Shown: piece after piece, positions 1 through 9,819 of the stretch
How positions within the stretch are numbered: the stretch's first letter is position 1
Layout: every line of letters starts with the position of its first letter
Origin: Flavobacteriales bacterium
Lineage (GTDB): Bacteria; Bacteroidota; Bacteroidia; Flavobacteriales_F; PHOS-HE28
DNA: 64,000 nt
Assembly (NCBI GenBank): GCA_016717305.1
Contig: JADKFY010000016.1
Coordinates: 62,001 to 126,000 of the forward strand
Direction: 5' to 3'
Position numbers and translations under genes: made by a program
The notes under the pieces: generated by a model
The model's database searches: none
Told to the model about the DNA's origin: nothing
The model's input: the letters and a program-made list of their open reading frames with translations, nothing else

Positions 1-492
1 GAAAGCGCCTACAGTTTGGGTATGAACTCGGTGAAAGCCGGTGATGTTTCCGGGGCTTCCAAGTACATGAAAGAAGCGGTGGACCTTTGCGATGGTTGCA
101 CGGACAAAGTGAAATACTTGCTCAAAGCAGGTCAGGTGGCCAGTGCGAACGGGAACCATGGTCTGGCCCGCAGTTACGCGAACCAGATCTTGGCGATCGA
201 GAGCAAGAATGGTGAGGCCCTCATGCTGATCGGCAACGCCATCGCAGCTCAGGCAAGTGGTTGCCAAGCCCCGGATGTTTGGGGAGTATACTGGTTGGCA
301 TACGACTACTACCAACGTGCCAAAAGTTTGGACCCAAGTGTTTCTGAAAAAGCTTCCGAACGCATGGCTTCCTCTACCGCAAGATTCCCCACACAAAGTG
401 ATGCCTTCTTCCATCAGTTGAGCGATGGGCAAAGCATTCAGGTGGCCTGCGGTGGGCTGAACGAGACCACCACGGTCCGTACCCGGAAATAA
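1..492 (+). CDS. TPR-like protein, C-terminal part (cut by window edge)
   Basis: The reading frame is open from base 1, so the N-terminus lies outside the window and 163 residues are visible. The visible part holds TPR-like helical pairs with the typical small/large residue spacing (around residues 40-90: an Ala/Gly-rich pair ending in an Ile-Glu-Ser-Lys-Asn-Gly-Glu-Ala turn), then a Trp/Tyr-rich stretch and a Thr-rich tail with no further domain. TPR proteins are protein-binding scaffolds; the partner is not visible here. It ends 5 bases before the LptC-like gene, so the two are probably co-transcribed. In Bacteroidota a TPR gene commonly precedes this LptC-like gene. Confidence 0.7.
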   Translation, partial: ESAYSLGMNSVKAGDVSGASKYMKEAVDLCDGCTDKVKYLLKAGQVASANGNHGLARSYANQILAIESKNGEALMLIGNAIAAQASGCQAPDVWGVYWLAYDYYQRAKSLDPSVSEKASERMASSTARFPTQSDAFFHQLSDGQSIQVACGGLNETTTVRTRK

Positions 493-497
493 TTCCG

Positions 498-1073
498 GTG
501 GCACGCCAAGCACACATGCCTTTTTGGATCATTCCCACCGTGATCGGGGTGGGAATGTTCGTTTCCTGCAAGAACGATCTGGACAAGGTCGCAGCCGTTG
601 AAGTGGCCGGTTCTTCACCCGATCGGATCACGTTGGATGCGGAATACCTCTTTACCGATTCCGGGCATGTGCGGAACCGGTTGCGTGCAGGTCGCATCTC
701 CGAATGGGGTAGTGATCCCAAGCGCACCGAAATGACCGATGGCGTAGAGATCGTATTCTTCGACACCCTCGGTGGACAGACCAGCGTGCTTACTTCTCAG
801 CGCGGGCTCATCCAGCCGACCGAGAAGAGGATGGAGGTGAACGGCGAGGTCGTGTTCATCAACAAAAAGGGAGAACGTTTGGAGACCGAGCAACTGACCT
901 GGGTGCAGGACAGTGGGCTTGTGCGAACGGATAAGGCGGTGAGGATCCAACGTGGTCCCGATGTGATCCATGGCATGGGGCTCGATGCAAAAGAGGATTT
1001 CAGTCACTATGTGATCCATCGCATAACCGGGCAGCTATTTTTGGCACCGGAAGATACCTTGGAGAGCAACTAG
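498..1073 (+). CDS. lptC: LptC-like LPS export lipoprotein
   Basis: This is a 191-residue protein with a hydrophobic N-terminus ending in a Val-Ser-Cys-Lys lipobox-like site (Cys24 from the GTG start; an ATG lies six codons later at 516). The rest is a repetitive beta-rich fold of the OstA/LptC type: alternating strands with D-x-x-Y-L-F-T-D-S-G-H-V-R near residue 45, a Met-Thr-Asp-Gly-Val stretch and the late E-T-E-Q-L-T-W segment typical of this superfamily. LptC bridges the LptBFG ABC transporter and LptA to carry LPS across the periplasm. The Cys suggests membrane anchoring by lipid. Position between a TPR gene and a CNNM-type gene matches a common Bacteroidota order. Start codon choice is uncertain. 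Confidence 0.75.
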   Translation: MARQAHMPFWIIPTVIGVGMFVSCKNDLDKVAAVEVAGSSPDRITLDAEYLFTDSGHVRNRLRAGRISEWGSDPKRTEMTDGVEIVFFDTLGGQTSVLTSQRGLIQPTEKRMEVNGEVVFINKKGERLETEQLTWVQDSGLVRTDKAVRIQRGPDVIHGMGLDAKEDFSHYVIHRITGQLFLAPEDTLESN

Positions 1074-1123
1074 TTGTTTCCTTGGAGGTGATCGATCTAC
1101 GGCGACCAACGGACTTAAGGAAC

Positions 1124-1327
1124 ATGCGCAAACTGACCCGTTTCATGGAACACTTTTGGCTGGCTGTGGCCATTGGTACGGGCCTTGCCGCCCTCTACGT
1201 GATCCTTACCCAGAGCTTCGATGCGGGCAAGCAGTGGTTATGGTTCCCAGGGATCGCGCTGGCCATGTTCTTCTTCCGTCGTTTCATGCGTGGCAAGTTG
1301 GAAGCAATGGCGGAGAGGGAGAAGTAG
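1124..1327 (+). CDS. small two-helix membrane protein, function unknown
   Basis: The predicted protein has 67 residues from the ATG at 1124. That start is preferred over upstream TTG/GTG codons because an AAGGA-like stretch sits just before it. Two hydrophobic segments (about residues 9-30 and 38-54) with a short polar linker and a basic, then acidic, C-terminus suggest a small inner-membrane protein. I do not recognise a named family. It sits 50 bases after the lptC-like gene on the same strand and probably belongs to the same transcript. Confidence 0.6.
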   Translation: MRKLTRFMEHFWLAVAIGTGLAALYVILTQSFDAGKQWLWFPGIALAMFFFRRFMRGKLEAMAEREK

Positions 1328-1355
1328 GTCGTTCCGGGTCGTAGCCCGGAATGAC
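1328..1355. repeat. REP-like palindrome (TTCCGGG family)
   Basis: The 11-base arm GTCGTTCCGGG pairs with CCCGGAATGAC (one G-U pair) across a 6-base loop, immediately after the small membrane protein gene. A second member with the same TTCCGGG...CCCGGAA core lies between rplU and rpmA at 43620-43640. It may also act as a terminator, but no T-run follows. Confidence 0.6.
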
Positions 1356-1505
1356 GGGTGAAAGATCAACGAGTTGATCACAAGCTGCATCACGTTGCAA
1401 GGGACACCTGATAGTTTGTCCCTATGACCGAATGGCCAGAAGCCAGAGGGCAACAGCCAGACGTACGACCAAACACCAACAAACTATCTTCGTCCCAACT
1501 CGGCG

Positions 1506-2804
1506 TTGACCGTTCCTTGCTTGGCCATTACCCTTAGCGACCTCATTCTCCTTGTGCTTTCCGTGGCTGTCTCTGCCTTGTGTTCAGGGCTGGAGATCGC
1601 GTTCTTGAGCAGCAACAAGTTGTATATCGAGCTGGAGCGGAAACGCGGTGCGATCTGGGCACGGCTGGTATCCTTTATGTTGAAGAAACCAGGCCGTGTG
1701 ATCGGGGCCTTGTTGGTGGGCAACAACGTCGCATTGGTGCTTTACGGCATTTTTATGGCGAAGGCGCTGGAGCCTTGGCTCAATTCATTTGGACTTGGAG
1801 GGGTCTTCGTATTGGTGGCGCAAACCACGATCAGTACGCTCATTATTCTGGTCTTTGCAGAATTTCTTCCGAAGGCGATCTTCCGGATGGATCCGAACGG
1901 GGCGTTGAGCGTGTTCGCCGTTCCGTTGCAAGTGCTCTACATCGTGTTGTGGTTGCCCATGATGGTGATGAACACGATCAGCGAGGCCATATTGCGCATG
2001 TTCGGTGTAAAGACCAAGGCCGGTCAGGTGGCATTCGGTCGTATCGACCTCGATGATTTCCTCAAGGATGTAGGCACCAATCAACCAAGCCATGCGAACA
2101 TGGACGCCGAGGTGGAGTACTTCCGCAACACCTTGGAATTGAGCAATACCAAAGTGCGTGAGCTCATGGTGCCACGGGCCGAGATCGAAGCCATCCATTC
2201 CGAGGAGACCATTGAGAACCTGCGCCAGCGCTTCATCGAAAGTGGCATGAGCAAATTGTTGGTGTACAAGGAGAACCTCGACAATGTGATCGGCTACGTT
2301 CATGGGTACGAGCTGTTCAAACATCCGCGCAGCGTACGTGCCGTCATGCGGCCGGTCAATTTCATCCCCGGCACCATGCCAGCCGATGAGGTCCTGCAAC
2401 TCTTCATCAAACAGCGTAACCACGTAGCTGTGGTGGTGGATGAATTCGGGGGTACTGCCGGCATGCTCACAATGGAAGATGTGGTAGAGACCATTGTGGG
2501 TGACATCGAGGACGAGCACGATACTCCGGAGGAAGTGGAAGAACGCTTGGGCGAACATGAATTCCTCTTCAGCGCCCGCACCGAAGTCGCTCAACTGGTT
2601 GAAACGCACAAATTGGCACTTCCCGAAAGTGAGGAGTACGACACGCTCGCCGGTTACATTTTGCACAGCATAGGCGAAGTGCCGGAACAAGGACAGGTGG
2701 TGGAATTGCCGCCCTTCAAGATCACCATAGCCCAAGTGCTTCATGGCCGTGTGGACCTAGTGCGACTGGAAGTGGTGGATGTGGAGCGGGGCTATCTGGA
2801 ATAA
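1506..2804 (+). CDS. CNNM/CorC-type (hemolysin family) membrane protein
   Basis: This 432-residue protein has an N-terminal DUF21/CNNM membrane domain (about residues 5-150, four hydrophobic segments with the characteristic C-S-G-L-E-I-A-F-L-S start). A CBS pair follows (about 195-320: MVPRAEI... and VVVDEFGGTAGMLTMEDVVE), then a C-terminal CorC_HlyC domain (about 345-430). Family members are linked to Mg2+/Co2+ efflux; the gliding protein GldE has the same architecture, so transporter and GldE-like roles are both possible. The start is a TTG at 1506; no in-frame ATG exists before the first helix. It is followed by ppiD on the same strand. Confidence 0.85.
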   Translation: MTVPCLAITLSDLILLVLSVAVSALCSGLEIAFLSSNKLYIELERKRGAIWARLVSFMLKKPGRVIGALLVGNNVALVLYGIFMAKALEPWLNSFGLGGVFVLVAQTTISTLIILVFAEFLPKAIFRMDPNGALSVFAVPLQVLYIVLWLPMMVMNTISEAILRMFGVKTKAGQVAFGRIDLDDFLKDVGTNQPSHANMDAEVEYFRNTLELSNTKVRELMVPRAEIEAIHSEETIENLRQRFIESGMSKLLVYKENLDNVIGYVHGYELFKHPRSVRAVMRPVNFIPGTMPADEVLQLFIKQRNHVAVVVDEFGGTAGMLTMEDVVETIVGDIEDEHDTPEEVEERLGEHEFLFSARTEVAQLVETHKLALPESEEYDTLAGYILHSIGEVPEQGQVVELPPFKITIAQVLHGRVDLVRLEVVDVERGYLE

Positions 2805-2896
2805 GAGGGTCGAGTTTTGATCGGTCGCACTTCAGGATCGTAACCGGTTGCCATACAAGGAATTACGAAGCGCGTCTTCCGTTCGGCCCATCCCCC

Positions 2897-2904
2897 TATA
2901 TTTG
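2897..2904 (+). promoter_or_regulatory. Bacteroidota -7 promoter box before ppiD
   Basis: TATATTTG followed by CACCCC matches the TAnnTTTG consensus and lies 21 bases before the ATG at 2926. No TTG is found at the expected -33 position, so this is a one-box match. Confidence 0.5.
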
Positions 2905-2925
2905 CACCCCTATTCCAAAGAGGTA

Positions 2926-5007
2926 ATGGCAATAATCGGTAAGATCCGCGAGCGAAGCGGTTTGTTGTTGGTGTTGGTTGGTGGGGCCATGGCGGCCTTT
3001 ATCCTCACCGACTTGTTCAGTGGGCGCGGTAACGGCCGACAAGACCAAGTGCTAGGCACTGTGGGTGGCGAAGAGATCAGCGCCGTAGAGTATGAGCGGC
3101 GTGTGAACGACGAGATCGAGAGCTACCGGAATGATTTCGGCCAGCAGGTCGATGCGCAAGTGACCGAGCAGGTACGCAACAGCGTGTGGCAGGAAATGGT
3201 GAAGGAACGCGTAATGATGCCACAGGTCGAAGAGGCCGGTTTCAGCATCACCAAGAGCGAATACGACGACATCCGCTTCGGTGACAACATCCTTCCCGAA
3301 TTCAAGAACCAGCAGAATTTCAAAGGCGAGGACGGCCAAGTGAGCAAAGAGAGGTTGCAACAATACTTCAGCAACGTACAGTTGAACGCGCCGGTGTACC
3401 ATGCGATCCAGAAGCAAAGGATCATGGATAACCGCATGTACAGCAAGTACACCACATTGGTGAAGAAGAGCGTGTACGTGAACAGTGCACAAGCCAAGGA
3501 CGATTATTTGGCGAAGAACACGAAGACCTCGTTCAACTTCGTGGGCAAGCGGTACGATAGTGAGCCGGACAGCCTTTTCAAAGTTGAGGACAAGGACTTG
3601 CGCCGTTTCTACGATCAACACAAGAACGACAAACAGTACAAGCAGCAGGCCTCGCGTAAATTCGAATATGTGTTGTTCCCTGTGAAGGCCTCTGCAGCGG
3701 ATCGCGAAGCGGGCAAACTGGACTTGGAAGAGCTGAAGGCATCATTCGCCGCCGCCAAGAACGATAGCACATTTGCTATCATGAACAGTGATTCGCGCAC
3801 CTACAACATGGCCCCATACACGGAGGGTGCCGCGGATAAGTTGAACGATTCGCTGATCGTAAATGCATCGGTAGGTACCGTGATCGGTCCTTACCAGCAA
3901 GGCGAGCAGTGGAAGTTGGTGAAAGTGCACGAGCTGGCAGATGTGCCAGAGGCCCGTGTGCGACACATTCTCTTGAGCACTGGGAAGGAGAAGAGTGATG
4001 ACGACGTGAAGAAATTGGCTGATAGCCTGCTCACCGTGGTGAAACGCGACCGTAGCAAGTTCGAGGACATGGTGGTCAAGTTCAGCGAAGATCCTGGATC
4101 GAACACCAAAGAGAAAGGGGGTGTCTACGATTGGTTCGACAAGAAGCAGATGGTACCTGAGTTCACCGCTGCCAGCTTCGATGAGAAAGTGGGTGCGATC
4201 ACCATTGCGAAAACGACCTATGGTTTCCACATCGTTGAGGTGCTGGGCCAGCGCAGTCGACAAGAGCGTCGTGTTGTCACGATCGAGCGCGACATGAAAG
4301 CGTCACCTGCGACCTTCAAGGAGGAATACAAGAAGGCCAATGATTTCAGCTTGCGCAATAAGGACCTGGATTCGTTCAAAAAGTCCGCAGAAGAAATGGG
4401 CTTGCAGGTAACTCCTGTGGATGAGCTTCGCAGCGACATGCGTTTCGTACCCGGTCTTCAGGATGCCAACAGCACCGTCACTTGGGCGAATCGTGCCGAA
4501 ATAGGCAAGTTGAGCGAACCGATCCAGAGCGGTGACAACTACGTGGTGGGCATCCTAACGGGTATCCGTGCCGAGGGCGCGCCGCAGCTGGAAGATGTGC
4601 GCGAGACCTTTACCAAGGAAGTAGTGAAGGAAAAGAAGGCCGAGGCGTGGACCGAAAAGATGAAAGGAAAGGACCTTGCAACATTAGTTTCGGAAATGGG
4701 CCTTCAACAACAAACAGCACCGGACCTTGCATTGAACGCGAGCAGCCTACCAGGCGGGTACAGCGAGACGCGTGTGATCGGCGAGATCTTCGCATTGGAG
4801 AACGGACAGACCAGCGTGCCGCTGAAAGGCGATATGGCCGTGTACGTGGTGAACGTTACGGGTGACACACCTGCACCAGAACCCCAGGACCTGAACATCG
4901 ATAAGGCCAGCTTGGTGCAACGCGCCCAATCGCGGATCGATGGAAGCTTGTTCAACGCGCTGAAGGAAGCGGTTGGAGTGAAAGATGATCGGAGCAAGTT
5001 CTATTAA
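2926..5007 (+). CDS. ppiD: PpiD/SurA-like membrane-anchored peptidyl-prolyl isomerase
   Basis: From the ATG at 2926 the protein has 693 residues. A longer reading from 2848 would begin upstream of the promoter-like box and is disfavoured. A single transmembrane helix (about residues 12-32) anchors it in the inner membrane, facing the periplasm. A SurA_N-type segment follows, and a parvulin (PPIC) domain lies near residues 342-442 (starting V-R-H-I-L-L-S and ending G-F-H-I-V-E-V-L). PpiD assists folding of secreted and outer-membrane proteins at the Sec translocon. Length and layout are normal for the family in Bacteroidota. A strong hairpin 17 bases downstream ends the transcript. Confidence 0.85.
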   Translation: MAIIGKIRERSGLLLVLVGGAMAAFILTDLFSGRGNGRQDQVLGTVGGEEISAVEYERRVNDEIESYRNDFGQQVDAQVTEQVRNSVWQEMVKERVMMPQVEEAGFSITKSEYDDIRFGDNILPEFKNQQNFKGEDGQVSKERLQQYFSNVQLNAPVYHAIQKQRIMDNRMYSKYTTLVKKSVYVNSAQAKDDYLAKNTKTSFNFVGKRYDSEPDSLFKVEDKDLRRFYDQHKNDKQYKQQASRKFEYVLFPVKASAADREAGKLDLEELKASFAAAKNDSTFAIMNSDSRTYNMAPYTEGAADKLNDSLIVNASVGTVIGPYQQGEQWKLVKVHELADVPEARVRHILLSTGKEKSDDDVKKLADSLLTVVKRDRSKFEDMVVKFSEDPGSNTKEKGGVYDWFDKKQMVPEFTAASFDEKVGAITIAKTTYGFHIVEVLGQRSRQERRVVTIERDMKASPATFKEEYKKANDFSLRNKDLDSFKKSAEEMGLQVTPVDELRSDMRFVPGLQDANSTVTWANRAEIGKLSEPIQSGDNYVVGILTGIRAEGAPQLEDVRETFTKEVVKEKKAEAWTEKMKGKDLATLVSEMGLQQQTAPDLALNASSLPGGYSETRVIGEIFALENGQTSVPLKGDMAVYVVNVTGDTPAPEPQDLNIDKASLVQRAQSRIDGSLFNALKEAVGVKDDRSKFY

Positions 5008-5024
5008 GAACACATTCCTGAACT

Positions 5025-5063
5025 GAACGAAGAACGCCGAGCACTGCTCGGCGTTCTTCGTTC
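5025..5063. terminator. Perfect 18-bp hairpin after ppiD
   Basis: An 18-base arm (5025-5042) pairs without mismatch with 5046-5063 around the 3-base loop ACT. It lies just after ppiD; rodA on the other strand ends 180 bases away, so it may serve both. There is no long T-run, only TTCTTCGTTC within the arm. Confidence 0.8.
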
Positions 5064-5244
5064 AAGAAGCGATATTACGAAGGCAGCAAAGGCTGGCCCA
5101 ACAGGATTGCTCCCATGTTAGGGTTCTCTCTATGATCGCGTACCGGTTCGATGGAGCCAATTCCGTACCGAAGCGGACTTTGTCATTGTTTGATCGAGGT
5201 CCAATTCAAGGTAATGCCAAGCCCAATGGCAACGCTATTTGGAT
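5064..5244. other. Intergenic region with no recognised element
   Basis: About 180 bases between the ppiD terminator and the end of rodA on the other strand. No coherent reading frame, tRNA-like fold, promoter box or repeat was seen. Confidence 0.5.
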
Positions 5245-6566
5245 TCAACGCAGATTGCTCAATCGTTCCGCATCCAAGCGCACGAGAATGCTGAGCAGGA
5301 TGGTGAAGGCGATCATGCTGCTACCGCCATAGCTGAAGAAGGGCAGGGGGATGCCGATCACCGGGGCCAGGCCGATGGTCATGCCCACATTGATCAGCAG
5401 GTGCAGGAAGAAGATGCTCGCAACGCAGTAGGCATAGATCCGTGTGAACCGCGATCGCTGTCGATCGCTGATCTGGATGATACGAAGCACCAACGCCGAA
5501 AGCAGGATCACGACGAACGCGGTCCCGATAAAGCCCCATTCCTCGCCTACGGTACAGAAGATGAAATCGGTGCTTTGCATGGGCACGTATTTGAATTTGG
5601 TAAGGGTGCCTTCCAAATACCCCTTACCAGCAAAGCCACCGCTGCCTATCGCGGTCTGGCTCTGTTTTACGTTATAGCCGAGTCCTCGTGGGTCTTCCAT
5701 CTGCCGAGCATCACCAGGGATCCGATCGCGTTGGTGGCTTGCCAACACTTTCGAAAGCGTAGTCCACGCTGCCGATGAACCAGCGGAAGCGATGAAGCCC
5801 ACTGCGATGAAACCGTAGAATCGTTTACGTTGTCGCTTCAGCACGAAGTTGCGCACGAAGGTCCAGGGCCAAGAAAGAGAACACAGCGATCAAAGGGAGC
5901 AGGAAGTACTGACCGCTAAAGATGCATGTCGGTGAACGGAAGGTCGAACGTGGACTCTTTGAAAATGAGCGAGAGCACAGAGAGCACACCAGCAAGGATC
6001 GCAAGCAGCAGCACGTTACCTGAAAGTCCTTCGCGGTAGAGCACCAAAATGAACGCGCCGGATACCAGCGCGGTCCCCGTATCGGGCTGCAACATGATCA
6101 ATGCCACAGGGGTCAGGATCAGTGCAGCGCTTATCACTCGGGATCGGGTATCCACCAAGGCTTTCAACCCGCTCAGGTAACGGGTCAAGGCGAGTGCTGT
6201 GGCGAATTTGGCGAACTCGGCGGGTTGTATACCGAAGCCACCGATAGCGAACCAGGCCTTCGCCCCATTCACTTCTTTTCCGAATAGCAATACAGCGAGC
6301 AAGAGTAGAAGTACGAATCCGTAGATCCCGTATGCCGAGTCCCGGATCAGGTCGCCGCGGATAAGGAGCATGCATGCGCCAATGGTGAGGCTGATAGCCA
6401 TCCACACGGCTTGTTTGCCATACTCCTTGCTCTGGTCAAAGATGCTGGCATGTTCGGGATCATATGCTGCGGAATAGATGTTCGCCCACCCCATGAACAT
6501 GAGCAGGAGGTACATGATCAGGATCGGCCGATCGAAATTGGCAGCAACGTTCTCGCGACCGCTCAT
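5245..6566 (-). CDS. rodA: RodA, SEDS peptidoglycan polymerase (two frameshifts)
   Basis: The gene runs from the ATG at 6566 (ATGA overlap with the mrdA stop) to 5245. Translated in three consecutive frames it gives a continuous SEDS protein of about 439 residues with roughly ten membrane helices. Visible motifs are N-G-A-K-A-W with I-Q-P-A-E-F-A-K-F in the first half and P-F-F-S-Y-G-G-S-S near the C-terminus. RodA is the glycosyltransferase that polymerises lipid II with PBP2 in the elongasome. The frame breaks near 5917 (apparently one extra T after His-Leu) and near 5864 (one extra G). Both look like single-base insertions, since removing them restores a normal-length protein. I judge these sequence errors. 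Confidence 0.88.
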
Positions 6567-8415
6567 CGCCGTTTCCTGTTCGGTTTCACCTTTTTCACAT
6601 AGGTCGCTTCCTTGGCGATCAGATCCGCTTTCAGCATTTCCTCCACCACTTTGGGTCGTGTAATGGTGTCGGTGAGGTACTGTTCCATCAACAAGCTGGC
6701 GATCGGTGCCGCCCAAGTGCCTCCGAAGCCGCTGTTCTCCACATACACGGCCATGGCGATCTTGGGGTTCTCCATGGGCGCGAAGCAGATGAACACGGCA
6801 TGGTCCTGCCCGTGGGGGTTCTCGGCCGTTCCGGTCTTTCCACATACGGTGATACTATCGATCCGCGCCCGACGTGCAGTTCCACCGGGTTCGTTCACCA
6901 CGCGCCGCATACCTTCTTGTATATGGTCGTACCACTTGGGGTCCACGCCGGTAATGTGTTTGGTCTGGTATTGGCGCTGTAGACTGTCCGGATGGCCCAC
7001 TGCACGCACCACGTGAGGATCGTAGTACCAGCCTTTATTAGCAAAGATCGCGGCCAGATTGGCCATTTGCAGGGGGAGCTACCAGCACCTCACCTTGCCC
7101 TATGCTCACGCTGTAGATCGTGCTGAAAGCCCAACCCTCTTTCCCGTACTTCCGATCGTAGTAGGCAACGTCCGGCATGTTCCCTCCTTTCGCATTTGGC
7201 AGGTCGATCTTTGGCTTTTGGCCCAGACCGAAAGTGAGCATATATCTGTGCCATGCTGAAAGTCCCAATGCGGCATCCTTGAAGCGGCTGGGATCGGCAT
7301 CGCGTTCGATCATCCGTTTGAACACCATGTAGAAATAGGGGTTACAGGACATCTGGATCGCCTGTTCAATAGTGCCAGCGCTGGGGTGGTTGTGGCAGCC
7401 GACCAGACTTTTGTTGCAAGGGAATCCGGTGTTCACGGTGATCGCACCTTCATCCAGAGCGATCAATGATTGCACGATCTTGAAAATGGATCCCGGCGGA
7501 TACTGGGCTTGGAGTGCACGGTCGAAGAGCGGCTTTATCGGGTCACGTTGCAGGATCCCATAATTGGTGTTGCGCACCCTGCCAACGAGCAGTTCGGGGT
7601 CGTAAGTAGGGCTCGAGACGAGGCAAAGGACCTCTCCTGTTCTTGGGTCCAAGGCCACGATACTGCCTTTCTTGTTCACCATGAGCCGCTCTCCCAAAGC
7701 CTGCATGTCCAGGTCAAGACCGGTGTACAAGTCCTTGCCTTCCACTGCCAGCGTATCATAAAGGCCGTCCTTGAACGAGCCCTTCTGGTTGTTGTGGACA
7801 TCCACGAGCACGTAACTCACACCACGTTTACCGCGCAGGTCCTTTTCGTAGTATGATTCCAAACCACCTACGCCGATCACATCCCCGGATCGGTAGTAGG
7901 GGTTCTGTTCCACTTGGCGTGCATTCACCTCGCTCAAATAGCCCAGCAGATGCGCGGCCGCGTGCGGCGGATACGTGCGCAAGGTGCGCGATTGGCCATA
8001 GAACCCCGGGAATTTATGGAGATGGATACTGATGGAAGCGAATTGATCGGCGGGGATCTGCTTCTCTATTACACTGGGCTTATAGCGAGAGTAATCGGCG
8101 GCTTCCTTGATCCGCTGGCGAGGAACCCGGTCGGAACCCGATCAATTTGCAGAAGGCCAACGTGTCGAAGGTCTTCATTTCGCGCGGTACCACCATGAGG
8201 TCGTACACGGGCGTATTCGCCACGAGCAATCGGTCCTTGCGGTCATACACCAACCCTCGTGAAGGGAAGATGGTGACCTTTCGTTCGGCCATGTTGGCGG
8301 CCTCGGCCTTCCATTTGCCGTCGATCACCTGGATCCAGAAAAGGCGGATCAGAAATATCGAGCTGATGAAGATCACCCCGGCGATGAGCACATATTTCCG
8401 GGATTCATAGTTCAT
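6563..8415 (-). CDS. mrdA: Penicillin-binding protein 2 (two frameshifts)
   Basis: This is the elongasome transpeptidase that crosslinks peptidoglycan with RodA. An N-terminal membrane anchor (about residues 8-28) is followed by the PBP dimerisation region and a transpeptidase domain with all three active-site motifs: S-I-F-K (SxxK, in P-P-G-S-I-F-K), S-C-N (SxN) and K-T-G-T-A-E. The frame breaks near 8125 and at a run of five Gs at 7072-7076; four would keep the frame. Removing one base at each site restores about 616 residues, normal for the family. It overlaps mreD upstream and rodA downstream by ATGA, so these genes are translationally coupled. Confidence 0.88.
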
Positions 8416-8936
8416 CTGCGCTCACGATCGGCACTGCTGGTGAGGAATTGCGCAAGCAGGCAAAGTGCAAAGGTGAACACCGCGCTGAGCAATGCCCGGA
8501 AGAAGGTCAAGAAGAAGCCATCGAAACGGTGCAGTTCAACTATGAAGAGCCACAGGTGATGGACCACGATAAGGATGCCTGCATAGGTGATGTACCATGC
8601 GAATCCCATGGTAGGCAAGGTCGGTCGGGTCCCGAATTCATAGCCTTCGCGCGGTGAGAGCAAGCGTAGCAGGTGGATCCGTGTGAACATGAGCAGGACA
8701 CATGCGCTCATGTGCATGCCCGGTGTGCTGCTGAAGAAGTCCATTGTAATGCCGGTGAGGGCGCCTATGGAAAGCTGGGCCCAAGCCGGCAATTCGATGG
8801 GCAGCATCAACAAGAAAAGCACGTAGAGGTAGGGCACCATAAAGCCGTTCGCCACGTCCAAGTGATCGAGCACCAAGACCTGGATCAGGATGAGGACCAC
8901 GAAACGAAGGATATTCGCGAGCACGGTCCCGATCAT
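8412..8936 (-). CDS. mreD: Rod shape-determining protein MreD
   Basis: This 174-residue protein is almost wholly membrane-embedded with about five helices, including the conserved early-helix stretch around Gly-Ala-Leu-Thr-Gly-Ile-Thr-Met-Asp and a Pro-Gly-Met-His pair. MreD is an inner-membrane part of the MreBCD elongasome. Identification rests on size, topology and position between mreC and mrdA, with ATGA overlaps on both sides. The sequence of MreD is poorly conserved, as usual. Confidence 0.85.
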   Translation of the reverse strand: MIGTVLANILRFVVLILIQVLVLDHLDVANGFMVPYLYVLFLLMLPIELPAWAQLSIGALTGITMDFFSSTPGMHMSACVLLMFTRIHLLRLLSPREGYEFGTRPTLPTMGFAWYITYAGILIVVHHLWLFIVELHRFDGFFLTFFRALLSAVFTFALCLLAQFLTSSADRERR

Positions 8937-9760
8937 TGCGCGTGCGCTTTTTGCACAGAGTCACGTTCCATGCGTTGAAGGTCGTCCACGGCATACACGA
9001 AGCCGGTGCTTGTCATATCCTCCGTGAGGTGGACGATGATGCTGTGGTAGTTGTTGCCGGGCTGGTCCTCGACGCTTTCCACTACACCTACGGTGATGCC
9101 AGATGGGAAAGTACCATCGCCTCCACGGGTCTCCACGGTATCGCCCACGGCCACACGCGCATGCTTGGCGATGTCGATCACCGATGCGGTGGCTGGGTCG
9201 TTCGTGTCCCAATACAGCAGGCCGAAATGTCCGGTCCGACGCAACTGGACGCTGGTCTTTATTTCCGGGCTGAGCACACTGATCACGGAAGCGAAGCTGG
9301 GCGTTGTTTCGCGCACGATACCCACGATGCCGTTGGTCCCGATCACGCCCATGTCGGCACGTATCCCAGCGCGCGATCCTTTGTTCAGCGTCAGGAAATT
9401 CTTTGGTTTATGCCACGTGCTGTTCACCACCTTGGCCGCAACTACACGGTATTCCTGTTGGAAAATGGAGTCATGGATCCGTGCGAACAGGCCTTCAACC
9501 GGTGTGTAGGTACTGATATGTCGGTTGCGCCAACGGGCATTTTCTTCGGCCAATTTGCGGTTAACCTCTTTCAGGCTTGCGTAATCGGTGATCTCCTTCC
9601 GCCAAGAGAAGATAGTGCCCACCACGCTATTACTGGAGCTGATGGCTTGTGCACGATGGTGTGCGTTCCCGTTGTACAACAAGACCAAAGACACCAGCAT
9701 GAGGCCGATGAACATCAGCGTACTGCGTATGCGGTGCAGGAAGCGGAAAAGGTCCCTCAT
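8933..9760 (-). CDS. mreC: Rod shape-determining protein MreC
   Basis: This 275-residue protein has one N-terminal transmembrane helix (about residues 12-30), a coiled-coil-prone segment (about 60-90), and a periplasmic double beta-barrel domain with the family signs L-N-K-G-S-x-A-G-I and G-V-I-G-T-N-G-I-V-G. MreC links the cytoplasmic MreB filament to PBP2 and RodA in the periplasm. It starts 60 bases after mreB and overlaps mreD by ATGA. Length is typical. Confidence 0.93.
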   Translation of the reverse strand: MRDLFRFLHRIRSTLMFIGLMLVSLVLLYNGNAHHRAQAISSSNSVVGTIFSWRKEITDYASLKEVNRKLAEENARWRNRHISTYTPVEGLFARIHDSIFQQEYRVVAAKVVNSTWHKPKNFLTLNKGSRAGIRADMGVIGTNGIVGIVRETTPSFASVISVLSPEIKTSVQLRRTGHFGLLYWDTNDPATASVIDIAKHARVAVGDTVETRGGDGTFPSGITVGVVESVEDQPGNNYHSIIVHLTEDMTSTGFVYAVDDLQRMERDSVQKAHAQ

Positions 9761-9819
9761 GGTCCGATCACATCACCAGCATTAGGGGTGCGGGCGTTTG
9801 GACGATGTGTGCATTGTCC

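Noticed and set aside
6563..8415. Programmed frameshifting in mrdA/rodA
   Set aside because: The breaks are at ordinary sites without slippery heptamers plus stimulatory folds, two per gene, and many unrelated genes share the pattern; sequence error is simpler.
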